Source of the DNA: Humulus lupulus
Taxonomy: Eukaryota; Streptophyta; Magnoliopsida; Rosales; Cannabaceae
NCBI RefSeq assembly: GCF_963169125.1
Contig: NC_084793.1
Span: 226,160,360-226,224,359, forward strand
Length of the DNA: 64,000 nt
Direction of reading: 5' to 3'
The notes beneath the pieces are model-generated. The model did no database searches. It had not been told where the DNA came from and worked only from the letters and a program-made list of their open reading frames with translations. Numbering within the stretch: the first letter of the stretch is position 1; each line of letters begins with the position of its first letter. The translations under genes and the position numbers were made by a program. Of the stretch, positions 1-11,659 are shown in pieces.

Positions 1-2288
1 GTTACGGTGAACCGGAAATTTGACTCATTGCCTGAGTCCTTTGGTCAAAAATGTGATCTAAGTGTTAGTAACAGGTTAAGGTGAAAATCAGTAAAAAGGA
101 AAAGATATGTTTTATTGACACATAAAACTGTTCATGGGCCCACAAGAACATTTACAAGTTATTTACAACTCAAAAAGGTCATTGCTGTTCCAAAATTTCA
201 AACCCCGCCGACCTAAGCGGCAAAAATAGGGTAAACCCCCTAGTTCCTCTGAGAACTCCTTGGCCGTGTTGGTCAAGCGGCCGCATATGTACACATCACC
301 ACCTAAGCTTTCCACTCAAGGCTGGGTGAGCTTTTCTTTCCCTTTACCTGCACCACATAGCACCCATGAGCCAAAGCCCATCAAGAAAACATTGCATTAT
401 ATGTAAACATCATCAAATGATTATCATTATAATCACACAGAGCTCAAAGCTTTCAAACAGATGAGTGAATATCACTTGAGGTTCTGGTAAACCATAATGA
501 GTGACTGACAAGCAAGTCACTAATTCAAATGGAAGAGTGGTTGCTGGGTAAGCCACTATCCTTCAACAGGTTCTGGTAAACCATACTGAGTGACTGACAA
601 GAAGGTCACTAATTCAAATGGAAGAGTGGCTGCTAGGTAAGCCACTAGCCTTTAAGCACATATAATATTCATCGAACTTGAGGTCGATCCGGCATTAATG
701 CTCTTTGAGTCATTCAATGCAGATAGTCGATTAGATCTAATCTTTATTGGCTTGCGTTGTACATGCTAAGGCCGTCCTGATTAATGAGTCAGCGCTATGT
801 GACCAGTGCCCAGTACCACTGCCGAACCTGACAAATAAGTCACAGCTTCACAGTTGACACTAGCACCTTTGCCAAATCTGACTAATGAGTCAGTACCATG
901 CACAAGTGAGCAAGATTTGCTAAGTATTCCACAATAAATTCATGTCCACATTTATACAACCAGCATCCCTCATGAATAACCATGCATGTTACATTTGGGG
1001 TGCAGTTTTCTTACCTCTGATTCGAGTTAGAACGAACAAAAGAATGACCCTTGAGAACGGTTTAGCTTTTAATCCTTTAGCGGTTACCTAATCATAACAC
1101 ATTATAGGATACCATCAATAACATGATAATCAAAGGTTCTCAAACCAATATCTAGCCTCCGAGAGATCAATCCAAACTAATCCAAGTAGTAGGGACACTC
1201 CCGAGGCCTAAAACTAGGCTCCCGAGGTCAAAACGAGCAAATGGGGCAAAACCTGGGCAAGGGCTGTGGCCCTAGCACCTTGGGCCGCGACCCCCAGAGT
1301 TTCCTGAAGTAAGGGCCGCGGCGCCCTCCATCAAGGGCCGCAGTGCCCAGCAGGTACACTTTCCCCCACCTACTTCTTCAAAGCAGGGCCACAGCACCCC
1401 AAGAACAGGGCCGCGACCCTTCACCCTGGGCAATTCTCAAACATGTTTTTAACACTCCAAAGCATCCAAAATCATACCTAAACATTCCCCAATCATCAAA
1501 ACAAGGTTCCCAAGCTTCCCAATGCATAAAATCCCTCAAAACCCAAGGTTCAAATGAATCGAAAACTCAACAATTCACAAAATCAATCCAAAGCTTAGAA
1601 ACTCTAAAAACTCAAAACTTTAAACTTCGATTACCTTCGATTGGGTTGTTTTCTGTCGAATCCTTCGGTCAAGAAGCTTCTAATCTTTCCTAGGATCGCT
1701 ATGCCTCGATCATCACTCGATTGCGACTCCTAGAACTCGAGATTTCTTTGAAAATGCTCAAACGGTAAAACGAACTATCGGCGAGAGGTTTTCTAATCGT
1801 ACGTTCTATCTGACAGCTACTTCAAGCTTAAGTAACCTCAAATAAAACCTAGTGCTCGGGGTCCCGAAAATACCCCCGGGGAAATTATAGTCAAAATCTC
1901 CAGAATTTCACCCTGATTTCAATAACTCCCAATTTATCATCAAATAAACATTTCTACTACCCCAAAATTGACCCCGTTATGACAAAACCGCTAATCCACT
2001 AAAAATGACCGTCTCATGCCGAATAGCTCGAATATATCTCCATAATGATGGAATCTCATTCACAAATCACGTCATGCACCCAAATACACAAATTTACCCT
2101 CAATGGGCCAAATCATCAAAACAACATAATATTTCAAATGTGGACCCACATGCATGCATATATCATCATATCATAATATAATTCACATAAACATGCATAT
2201 ATTCATTTAATGGCGTAATTAAACAATTACGGCCCTCCCGGCCAACTAAACCGCCACTAAACCACATCAGAGAATTCAGGGCATTACA
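1..2288 (-). mobile_element. Long LTR of a Tekay/Del-like Gypsy element, cut by window start
   Basis: Read on the minus strand, this begins at 2288 with TGTAATGCCCTGAATTC, the TGTAA start shared with the other long LTRs here. It runs to the window edge, where it reads into a CCGTAAC segment that lies close to the 3' end in related copies. The block around 190-380 (PBS-proximal part of the LTR) matches 14461-14660 and 26590-26780 in inverse orientation. The segment near 690-720 matches 26075-26110. It is probably a solo LTR or the 5' LTR of an element lying to the left. It sits inside a second LTR fragment (2289-3194), so it is the younger of the two. The target duplication cannot be tested because the left end is missing. 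Confidence 0.75.
480..657. repeat. 89-bp tandem duplication inside the LTR
   Basis: Two adjacent units, 480-568 and 569-657, both start GGTTCTGGTAAACCATA and share a GTGACTGACAAG block, a CACTAATTCAAATGG block and a TAAGCCACTA end, with only scattered differences. The duplicated unit lies in the LTR portion rich in TGACT/AGTCA dyads. Confidence 0.85.
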
Positions 2289-3194
2289 GAAGATTCACCT
2301 CCAACCCTTGAGACTCTAAGAACACAAACACCCTGTTATAACCAGTCAAAACTCAAACTCAAACCATCATTTCATTAAACAAAGCTTACCTTCTTGATTG
2401 AACTCCTCCCTTAGCCAAAACTCAGCTGATTCCAAGGATTTCCCTTGCTCAATTCCACCCTAATCATCAATTGAACAACACCCTCAATAATCCAGCTGAA
2501 GCTTAAGGTTGGATTTCAGAAAAAACAGCTAGATTAAACCCTTACCTTAGTCTTGATTCAGTCCTGGTTTATTCATTGAGCTAAGCCTCAAGATTTACTC
2601 TAGAATCTCACTAAACTTCCAACAATTCTTCACCTCCAATCCCCAATTCCCTTGAGTGCTTCTAATTTAGTTCCCTTTGTTTTTCTTAAGAGTGAGAGTA
2701 ACCAGCTGAGTAAGAGATTAGGTCGGTTTATTTTTCCCTAAAGGCTTCCTAACTCTTGTCTTACTTGTTAAGCTAATCCCAAGGCTCGGGGTGCCGGAAC
2801 TGTTCCCGAGGCCAAAACGGTAAAATCCCCCAATATTCCTGCCTAGACATCCTAACCTCAAATATATCTCCATATATTTATTTTCATGACCCGATAGTTC
2901 AAATCACTACCCGATACCTAAAATACCCCTGACTTGTCCAAAGTCATATCTTAAGTCCCGTTGTGACTTTCCCCGCTATCTGACCCTAGGATCGTCTTGA
3001 GTTGCGCTCTATGAACCTGGCCACATAATAATGTGGTTCTCACATATATCACATAAATATTCATATTATCACATAATATCATTAATCACATATGCACACA
3101 TTAAAGTAAATAATATTCACTCTAATCCCAATTATGCCCTCCAGGCACACTAATCAAGGCCCTTAAGCCTTATTAGCGAATTTGGGTCGTTACA
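2289..3194 (-). mobile_element. 5' part of a second Tekay-like LTR, interrupted
   Basis: On the minus strand this starts at 3194 with TGTAACGACCCAAATTC followed by TAATAAGGCTTAAGG, the same opening as the LTRs at 12556 and 5187. After about 900 bp it is replaced by the LTR occupying 1-2288, so the rest of this LTR presumably lies left of the window. No coding potential was seen. Confidence 0.65.
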
Positions 3195-3734
3195 CCTCAT
3201 ATATGGCAAGCCTCACAGCGATTCAACGCAAAGTTAGAAGAGGTACGAAGCGCACGTACAAACCAAAAGGAAGTGGAGTACGGAGACAAGGCCCATGCCA
3301 GACAAGTAGTGATTGTACAAATAAGGTACCTGCTGTGGTCCTCACCAGCCAGTCTCCAACACTCGTATTGGGCAAGTAGTGGAGATCAAGTACTAAAGTG
3401 GAAGTGCTCCGACAAACTCTGATCATGTACTGGAGTCGACACCACTACACCTGGTGCCACTCCTGACACCGTACTTGCGTACTGTCGAGTCCCCTGGACC
3501 ATAATGTATCAGGGGCCATTAGAGCCCACTATAAAAGGAATTCCACTTCCACTTGGAAGGGGGTTGGAAAAAAACACTGTAGTACTACACCATAAGAAAT
3601 ACAAATTCAGTTCACCATTTTCCTTCTGCAAGTGTTCTTTGAGATTCCAATTAGATCTTTAAAGTTTTTCTTTTGATACTCTCTACATTTCTATTTTTCT
3701 AACTTAACTTGGTTGACGAGTTCTCACCGTCAAC
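3195..3734 (+). mobile_element. LTR 3' portion related to the inverted-LTR element
   Basis: The right end reads GTTGACGAGTTCTCACCGTC followed by AACA, the same kind of terminus as at 31087 and 41373. A TATA box (TATAAAAGG, 3530-3538) lies about 200 bp before the end, preceded by GGGGCCATTAGAGC; the arm of the 41373 element has a matching GGAGCCATTAGAGC before its TATA box. This is therefore the promoter-R-U5 part of a related LTR. The left boundary abuts the TGTAA end of the preceding LTR; no clean TG start or target duplication is visible. Confidence 0.6.
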
Positions 3735-5187
3735 AATAAAACATTCTAAGCACGATTATAGCCATGTTCGATAACTGGGGCTCAAGCCCTAACCACAGTC
3801 CAAGTGCAGTTTTGTTACCTCAAGTCCTTAGTGAATAGAGTATAGTGAACCTGAGTGCAATCCTTTCCTCCCGAGCCTAGCGGTATACTCTAGTCACAAC
3901 CATAACAAGGAAAAATCATCAAGAAACGAACCAATAAAGGCTTCTAGGCCAAGTCCTATCCTTCGGGACCTTGAATTATACTAAATTGGGGTAGTAGAAC
4001 CATTCCCGAGACCTTAGGTTTGGGTTCCCACAAACCAAAACCTATTTTTTTGTCCTTTTCCCATTTGAGCCACGACGCCTAACTAGGTAGAGAGCCCACG
4101 TCCAAAAATCCCCTATACTCGCACTGCGGCGTAGCCTACTAAGCACCGCGATGCTAAGTCGGTTTGTGGCATCCCTGCCTCGACTGAGTTCATGCGGGTT
4201 GCGACGCCTAAGAATAGCACTGCGATGAAACCCTGCAAACCCAGAATTCCAACCACCAGAATCACACAAGCAATGTAAAACACAATAAATAACCTTCAAA
4301 ACTCACAAAAATCCAGCTAACACCCAAATTCAAAACTTGACAAAACTAACATAAAAACTTAAAACCAGCTTGAATTACCTATGGGAATCAAGCTTCTCTA
4401 GTTGAAATCCAAGCTCTTAGTAGTCTCAAATCATTCACAAAACTAATCCCCAACTCAATTCACTTCAAATGTTTACTTCCAATTTTTAACATCCAAGAAT
4501 CCTCTCAGAACTAAAAGAGCTACTAGAGAGAGAGAACGTGAGAGAGAGAGAGAGAGAGAAAGCGTTCTATTTTTTTTTTTAGTTGATAAACTCAGCCACT
4601 TAGCATATATCCATCAAATGGTCCAAAAGACCAAAATGTCCTCACTTAACCATTTTCCTTTCAAAGCCCCTCAAGGGAAAAATCGACATTTGACATTCTC
4701 AAATCCCACTTAACCCTTATAATTCTCAATTAATTCCACCAAACACCACATGTAACTATTTTCCTAGAATACGACTGATACTCTAATGAGTCTCGGTAAT
4801 TCACCAAATTACCAAAATACCCTTGGCTCACCCCAAGCCGGGTATTAATCCTTGTTGTGACTCTACCGCTGTCTTACTCAAAAGGATCGACTCCTACCGA
4901 TTATCTCAAATATATCCACATAATAATGTGGTCTCAATCACATAATAAAATATAACCATAATTATACCCTCAGCGAGTCAAAATTATAAATATGCCCCTT
5001 TAAATAAAAGCGAGACTTTTATGCATATTTAATACACTTAAACATGTGTAATCAGTCATATAATAATATAACTCATGCAATTCATATAATCACATAAATA
5101 TTCAATTAAATCATATAATATTCCAATAATGCCCTCACACCCCCGTAATCAAGGCACTAAGCCTTATTAGGAACTTTGGGATGTTAT
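3735..5187 (-). mobile_element. Truncated LTR of the same family as the 12556-14873 solo LTR
   Basis: Read on the minus strand this begins near 5187 with a mutated TGTAACATCCC-type start (TATAACATCCC) and CTAATAAGGCTTAGTGCC. It carries a (GA)n tract at 4527-4560, matching the CT tract at 13184-13200 of the solo LTR. It ends near 3735 in the segment containing the GTAAGAAAACTGCACC-like motif. The inner end is lost at the junction with 3195-3734. Confidence 0.65.
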
Positions 5188-5228
5188 AGTGGTCTCTTTG
5201 GTTTCTCATTTATCATTTAATAATGACA

Positions 5229-5319
<91 letters not shown>

Positions 5320-5367
5320 GGATGAGGATGAGGATGAGGAGGAGGAGGAGGAGGAGGATGATGATGG
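5229..5367 (-). repeat. (ATC)n/(GAT)n microsatellite inside Copia pol linker
   Basis: About 140 bp of GAT triplets, passing into GAG/GGA and back to GAT near the right end. On the minus strand it is in frame with the Copia reading frame and reads as a run of serines directly after the conserved end of integrase. The homologous place in the other Copia copy (about 44806-44830) has only a few ATC/TCA triplets. Confidence 0.9.
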
Positions 5368-5377
5368 AATTTGACAA

Positions 5378-6360
5378 GCAGTGAGTTCCTCAAAATCTAC
5401 TTTGCTCCGAGGTTTGTAGTTAGTCACATATTCATGCTCAAGGAAGGTTGCATTTGTGGAGACAAATACCTTTTGTTTCTTTTGACTATAGAAGTAACCA
5501 CCTCATTTCTCGGAGCATAGCCCACGAAAATACACACTTAAGACTTTGAGTCAAGTTTCCTTTACTTAGGTCTAAGAACTTGAGCGGGACAACCCCAAAT
5601 GAGGAAATGGCGCAAACTAGGTTTGTTACCATTCCACAACTATAGTGGTGTCTTACTTATTGTATTAAATGGGACTACATTCAAAATTTAAGTCGTCGTT
5701 TGAAGTGCTTAACCCTAGAATGTGAGAGGAAGAGATGACTAGCTCAACATAGGCCTGACCATGTCCAACAAGGTTTTGTTTCTTCTATCTGAAACACCAT
5801 TTTGCTATGGCGTTCCAAGTGTTGTGAGTTGGGATAGAATGCCATGCTCCAGCATGAAATCTTTGAATTCCAAATCCAAATATTCACCACCTTGATATGA
5901 TAGAAGAGTTTTACCTAACTTCTTCTCAGCTTCAACTTTGAAGTCTTTAAACTTGCCAAAGTTTCTAACTTCTTAAGCATTAGGTAAGTATGACCATATC
6001 TTGAGTAGTCGTCAATGAAAGTGATGAAATACTCATAACCACCTCTAGGTTGTATATTAACTAGACCACACACATCAATGTGTACAAGCTCGAATGATTG
6101 TTTGACTTTATTGCCTTTTGCTGAGAATTGGCGTTTAGTCATTTTGCCTTGTAGATAGGATTCGCAAACCAAAAGAGTTCAAACAGTTAGTTCCCTCAAT
6201 AGTCAATCTTTTGTTATTTGGTTAATTTTGTCTAGACTAATATGACCTAGTCTTAGATGTCATAGATATGTGTCACCCTCTTTAGAATTTTTTTGCCTTT
6301 TGTTACCTTTTGGTTTAGCTACTATAAATAACTTATAGTTATTAAGCGATCGTTCATTTG
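5378..6360 (-). pseudogene. Copia GAG-pre-integrase and integrase core, degraded
   Basis: Minus-strand translation with several stops gives the H-x3-H/C-x2-C-type pre-integrase region (HLRLGHISLDKIN, then CESYLQGKMTK with the second Cys replaced by Tyr), then HIDVCG, FITFIDDYSRYG (catalytic Asp region), [12 protein letters not shown] and QNGVSDRRN. The last reads GVSER in intact family members, so the catalytic Glu is replaced by Asp. The longest uninterrupted piece is 5915-6172. The same domains occur at 43780-44655. Inactive. Confidence 0.8.
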
Positions 6361-6573
6361 GCAAAAGCTCTACAGATTGAATGTTTACAATTGCATGTCT
6401 ATTAAGAGAAAATTAAGAATAATCATATTACTACTAAAAAATTATTTAAATGTCACTACATGCAATAAAATAAATTGAAACATTGTTTTAAACAAGGAAT
6501 AAAGTTTTCCTTCAATAAAATATGTCTAAACTAAACAGACTGTTCCCAACACTTTTTTGAACTAAACACGCTC

Positions 6574-7122
6574 TTAATCCTCCATCTTCAAGAACTTCAA
6601 CACCAAACTTCCTTGAATTGAAGAATTCAACCATATGCACTGAAGACTAAATATTGTTAGTGGCTCCTGAATATAAAATCCGGGATGACAAATCATTTTC
6701 CACTTAGTCATAAGAATGAAGAAATCATATTTACATTTCTTATTATTCATTATTTCAACGATTGTTTCATGCTTTACTGATAAGATTTCAATCTCATAAA
6801 ACAAGTTATCATATATGTGTCCATAAGTTGCATGGATGACCTCCCATATATCACATGCAGATGTAAAACATTCAAGAGTATTTTTGGTTTCATCACTCAC
6901 TGTTTGGAGTAAGTAATGCCATGCCATGTGGTTTATTTTCAACGACTTAGCATATTTATCTTGATCATGTATTGAAGCTTCTAATGATGGTTCTTGCATG
7001 GCATGTTTCTTAACAACATCCATCAAATTTTCTCTTAATAATAAAAATTCGACATCATGTCTCCAGAAGACAATAATTTTATCATTAAGTTCAAAGACAA
7101 CATTACAATCATTTTGAGACAT
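6574..7122 (-). pseudogene. Copia gag fragment, N-terminal half
   Basis: The start is placed at the ATG at 7122-7120, not the longer frame start at 7269, because residues after it (MSQNDCNVV) fit the usual Copia gag beginning. The frame shows an L-N-x5-FW motif and a UBN2-like core (AWHYLLQTVSDETKN, then DIWEVIHATYGH). No CCHC knuckle follows. Although leader and integrase match the plus-strand Copia at 28805-47764, this gag is only distantly like the gag at 42557, so the relic may be a recombinant. Confidence 0.6.
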
Positions 7123-8030
7123 TGTAGTTAACTGAAAAAAATAAAATAAGAGAATGATTGAATTGAGTGTAGACAATAAATAAAATACAAGATTTATTAT
7201 ATTTGAAAAATAACTATCAATAACTTTTTCGAAAGTAAACATTATGCATGTATGCAACAAATAAAACACATAAACTTAACATTTACTATTCCACGATAAA
7301 ACTACCCAACAATAAAAATGCCACCTTAAGGTTGATCAAGTTAATTTCAAACAATCTATAAGGCATTTTTTCTTTATTATTTAAAACTCAATATAACTCA
7401 TATTTTCTATTTAAAATTTAAATTATCGCTTGTTTGGTCAAGATACAATTATTCACTACAAAAGCTTAGTTGTATCTTTGTGAGTGTAACCCATTATTTC
7501 AGAATTTATGACTTAACTTAAAGAGTGCGTCTTAGGGTTGGTCAAACCCAAAATACATCACTCTTTCCTATTTTCTTAAGAAGTCAACCTTGATATTAAT
7601 ATGACCAGAAAACTTCCTTAGGGGGACGGAAAAAAAACCTCATTGAGCCCCTAATCATATTTCATGGCGTTGTACTAATAATGGAGACCAGGTCACATTA
7701 AGATGTCAACATTCCCTCACTCACTTTTTTAGAATGTATGCATTTATTAAACTAATTAATTAATTCAAAATTAATTACTAGTTGATTTATAACCCTATTA
7801 ATGTAATTAATTATAAAAAAAAATCATACAATTATAAAAAAGCATGTTTCTATAATTAATGTGATCAAGAAAATTACCTTTATTATGGTGTGATTTACCA
7901 AGTTTTAACTAATTTAAGACTTAGTAGTTTACATGCAATTAGTTCCACATAAACATATAAGACAATCCTAGATAATCATGTTTCTACAAACGGGATGCAT
8001 GATTAATTAAAACCGTGTGGGGTTTCATGT

Positions 8031-9989
8031 TGTTGGTAACTAGTTTACCATGTGCACATCAGAATACATGGGATGGTGGGCCCAGGGATTTCAGATTTGT
8101 TTATTTAAATAAACATTAAATAACCAAATCCATTAATATGCAAAAATTAATGAATGAGATGGAAAAAGATAAGGATTTACCAGTTGTAGATCTATAAAGA
8201 GTCATTGCTATCTTTTTGTTTCTCCAACGACCATCCAATCAAAAACAACCTCCAAAATACTCAGACCAAGATCTTTCAAAATGTGTATCTCTACACCTCA
8301 AGATGCGTGTGGGCACGTAGAGTTATAGTGAGAATTTTATTATTCACAAGATATTCTCAACACATGAGATCATGGAATCTTCAAGTGTGAGACAATTTTT
8401 TCAGGGATAAGAAAAATATTACGATATATTTTTCTCTTAGTGTGAAAAGCCTAGAATTTTGTTGTTGTCTAGAAATTAATTTTCTATCAGATAAATTTAT
8501 AAAAGAATAATATATTCAAAATTAAATTTATAAATCAATTATTAAATAATTAATAAAATAAATATCCAAGATTGGTCTTGGACCTAGTCACACACCAATC
8601 CACTTTAATTTAATAATCATTTATTCAAAAATATCTAAACTCGATAACTAATATCATCAAATTAATTAATGAATAAATTTAAAATTAATTCAAACTAATT
8701 TTGAATCATCTGAATTATCTTTTCACATTATTTAAATAAATAAAACTAAATAATTCAAAATTAGTTATCTTAAATATTTAAATGCCAATTTTGAAAATAC
8801 CATTTTAATTAAAAAAATATTTTCGACAATTACATTAATTAATTTATTAATTTCAAAAATAAATATATTAATTAATTTGTCTCATTTACATATTTATCCC
8901 CGAAGAACAAATTTCTTCCAAATATGTCATTTCCTTAATTTTTTCTTGTCTAAACTCTTACCTTGAATAATGTTGATAGAGCCACCTCAGAGACCTATGG
9001 ACCTCTAATTTCAAGCTCCAATAAATTTAGATTATTAATTAAAACTCTTTAATATAATAACCTAAATTTATTAATCTCAATATGAGAGTGCACTGTTGTA
9101 ATTATAGACATTTATTTATCGAGTACTTTTTTAAATATAAAAAGCGTCCATCGATTTACTCATTACATACAATTCAATCATCTATTAGTGGTTCATAATT
9201 AAAGTAGGGTTGTGATATACCATTTTACCTCTTTAATTATATCTTATTTTCTTAAGTACCATTAACTTTACCAGGGAAGGTTAATTCATAAACTATTTTA
9301 TGAATTTAAGCTTAATAACCTTTATGTTCCAAAAGCCAACCCATAAGAGAACTATTATTAAATTCCTCTTGGAAAGGTATAGATTCCATATCTGTATATT
9401 ATGTCCCCAGCCATTTACACCAATGAGTTCTCAAAACAAAAGTTTTCAGATTGATCATTTTGACAAACCATAATGAGTGAATCAATGAACCCAAATGACA
9501 TAAATAGGAATTCATAATAACTTTAGGATTAAGATTAATTTTTATATGATCATCTTATTGATATGTTTAATTAATACTTATAAAACAAACAATATCTAGT
9601 TAAGTATTAATAACATATCAGGTCATGTTCATGTATAACCACTTTATACAAAGTACCTCCACTAAGATGTCCTACTACATCAGTAATCCAGATCTTAATT
9701 ACATGTATTCATAATACTAGTGAACCGTTCTTACAATATTTAATCCAAATATTCTATATAACTTTGTTTTACTGCGAACAATTTAAATTCGTTCCCTACA
9801 ATCTTAATCCTCTCGTACCAATACAAGACTGTAGTCATAATAACAAATTTGAGAATTTTTTGATATTCATATAATATTATTCTAATAATAATAATAATAA
9901 ACAATTAATAAATGAAAAAATTCATTTTAATTATTTATTTCATAAAATATTATCCACTACATATGCTTTCAATGGCACAATTCCCAACA
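8031..9989 (-). mobile_element. Solo LTR of a Copia element with perfect 5-bp target duplication
   Basis: The minus strand begins TGTTGGGAATTGTGCC (from 9989) and ends CTAGTTACCAACA (at 8031). The flanks are CATGT at 8026-8030 and CATGT at 9990-9994. The related Copia copy shows the unoccupied site near 41625-41635. A TATA-like TATAAAGAG lies near 8190 on the plus strand, but the LTR is oriented minus. Length 1959 bp. Long AT-rich U3; no coding capacity. Confidence 0.9.
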
Positions 9990-10975
9990 CATGTATGACA
10001 TGTAATTAACTAATGCATTATCATGTTATCAATCAAACATCAATTAACATTTATTTAAATAATACAATAAATAAATAAATGAACAATAAGTGATTAACCG
10101 CGTAGCTATTGGATATTTCTAAATTTACAGCCTTTTAAAAAATAGAAATAAAAAATTACAAAGTGGGCTTCTAGTCGATTACAAAAACTCTAATATGATT
10201 TTTCTTATGTTATGCCCATCATCATAATCTTCAAGAAATTATAAGGCCATTAATTAATTATAAACTAATTTTCTAATTAATTTATTTAATTAAAACTAAT
10301 TTTTAATTAAATAACCTCTTATTATCTTTTTAATTTAGTTGAATTTATATAATTAAAAGAATTAAATTCAAATAATTATTAAAAAAATCTTAACCAACTA
10401 AAAGATGTTATATTTTTCTAATAAAAATAAAAACAGATAATTAATTTTTTAAATTCAAACAATTTGAAAATTAATTAAATAATAGATAATTGCTAAAAAA
10501 TAGGGATTTGTTGAGCTCTTAGCTTGGTGCTCAAGCTAGGGTAGCGGTCAAGGTAGGGAGGAGCAAGAGCGAGGGGCTCAGCAGGTAGGTGAAGGCCCAA
10601 GGGCTCGGCAGGCAGGCATAGGTGCAAGAGCGTAGGGGCGTGTGGCTCGACTAGTAAGGGCATGGGGCTCTGGCCGTGTGCCTGTTTAGTGCATGGCTTG
10701 TCCCTTCCTTTTTCTCTTTTCTCCTTGTGGCCAAAATTTTTACATTACTATTTCTCAAATAAAATTACAAAAATTCCTATGCCCCAAATGGCTTACACAA
10801 GATCTAAGAAAAAATTAAAGAATAGTTCCTAACCCAATAGTACCATATAATAAACGATTCCTCATTCAACTACACATTCATGAAACAAAACCATCCATTC
10901 AATATACATATCATCATACATATAAAAAAATGCAAGAAACCCAAACACCAGTTAATGTATACATAGATGTCGACT
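9990..10975 (-). other. Copia leader (5' untranslated region) with a GC-rich segment
   Basis: AT-rich spacer between the solo LTR and the PBS, with a GC-rich block at about 10503-10730. On the minus strand this block shares ATGCAC, AGGCACACGG and GAGCCCTTG words with the GC-rich leader block at 30610-30880 of the plus-strand Copia. No supported ORF. Confidence 0.6.
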
Positions 10976-10987
10976 GCTCTGGTACCA
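10976..10987 (-). promoter_or_regulatory. Primer binding site, initiator-Met tRNA type
   Basis: The minus strand reads TGGTACCAGAGC immediately downstream of the LTR end. It differs by one base from the TGGTATCAGAGC complement of the plant initiator methionine tRNA 3' end. The same variant occurs at 30368-30379. Confidence 0.8.
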
Positions 10988-10990
10988 ATT

Positions 10991-11659
10991 GGTTGTATTA
11001 ATTTAGAAAATGAGGGATGAGCACAAGGGGGTGGAGGTTTTAAAAATAATTAATACCGAGCCATGATCAATCCATATATTTATACATTAAATATATACAC
11101 AAAATAAGAACAGAAGAATACCTCTTGTAGTCTATCAAGATTCCTTTAGTCTTTTTGTATAATCAAACGATGTTCCTGTCCATGCGAAGACTCACACTAA
11201 AGTCTTCCAAGTTATTCCTCAAACACACAATGACGTGTGTGGGCACGTGAGATTCACTTGTTTGATTATTTAGGCTCTCTAGATGTTCTCAACACACGAG
11301 ATCTAAAGAGTTTGGAGAAGAGAAGGCTTTAGAGATTTCTAGAGAATTTTTCAGGTTTGGATAATTCTATCGAGTTTTCTGACTTGAGCGTCTGATTAAA
11401 GGTCACTTCTTTTTAAAAATTTTAAAAGAATTTTATTTTCTTTTAATTTAATTAATTAAAAAAATAATACATTAGATTTTATTTTAATCAATTAAAAATA
11501 ATTAAATAAACATATAATATTTGAATTTTAAACAATTCAAAATTGAAACCGCAGGGACACGTGGCACATAAGTGTGGCATCACTCACTGTGTGTGCACAA
11601 TGAGTGGCGTGTAGCACACTCTAAAGTCCCTAATTTTTATCATTTGTTTGTGTTGTTAG
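10991..11659 (-). mobile_element. Copia 5' LTR, truncated
   Basis: This matches, inverted, the 3' part of the LTRs ending at 30365 and 47764. Shared features are the GTCTTTTTGTATAATCAA segment, the CACACACGT block and the TCTAGATGTTCTCAAC block. The match continues through a GTGGCAC-rich segment to about 11659, where the Tat LTR begins. The terminal base has mutated (ACC instead of ACA). The outer part of the LTR is lost. Confidence 0.8.

Larger units (their letters stand above)
5188..11659 (-). mobile_element. Ty1/Copia retrotransposon relic (integrase, gag, leader, 5' LTR)
   Basis: In minus-strand order: truncated 5' LTR (11659-10991), iMet-type PBS (10987-10976), long leader interrupted by a solo LTR (8031-9989), gag (7122-6574), integrase (6360-5378), and a serine-codon microsatellite (5367-5229). 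RT, RNase H and the 3' LTR are missing; the element stops at an unrelated LTR at 5187. Leader, LTR and integrase match the plus-strand Copia element at 28805-47764, whose leader has nearly the same length once insertions are removed from both. Confidence 0.8.

Noticed and set aside
5189..5374. Poly-aspartate frame on the plus strand
   Set aside because: It is the complement of the serine-codon microsatellite of a minus-strand Copia pol; no start context or domain.
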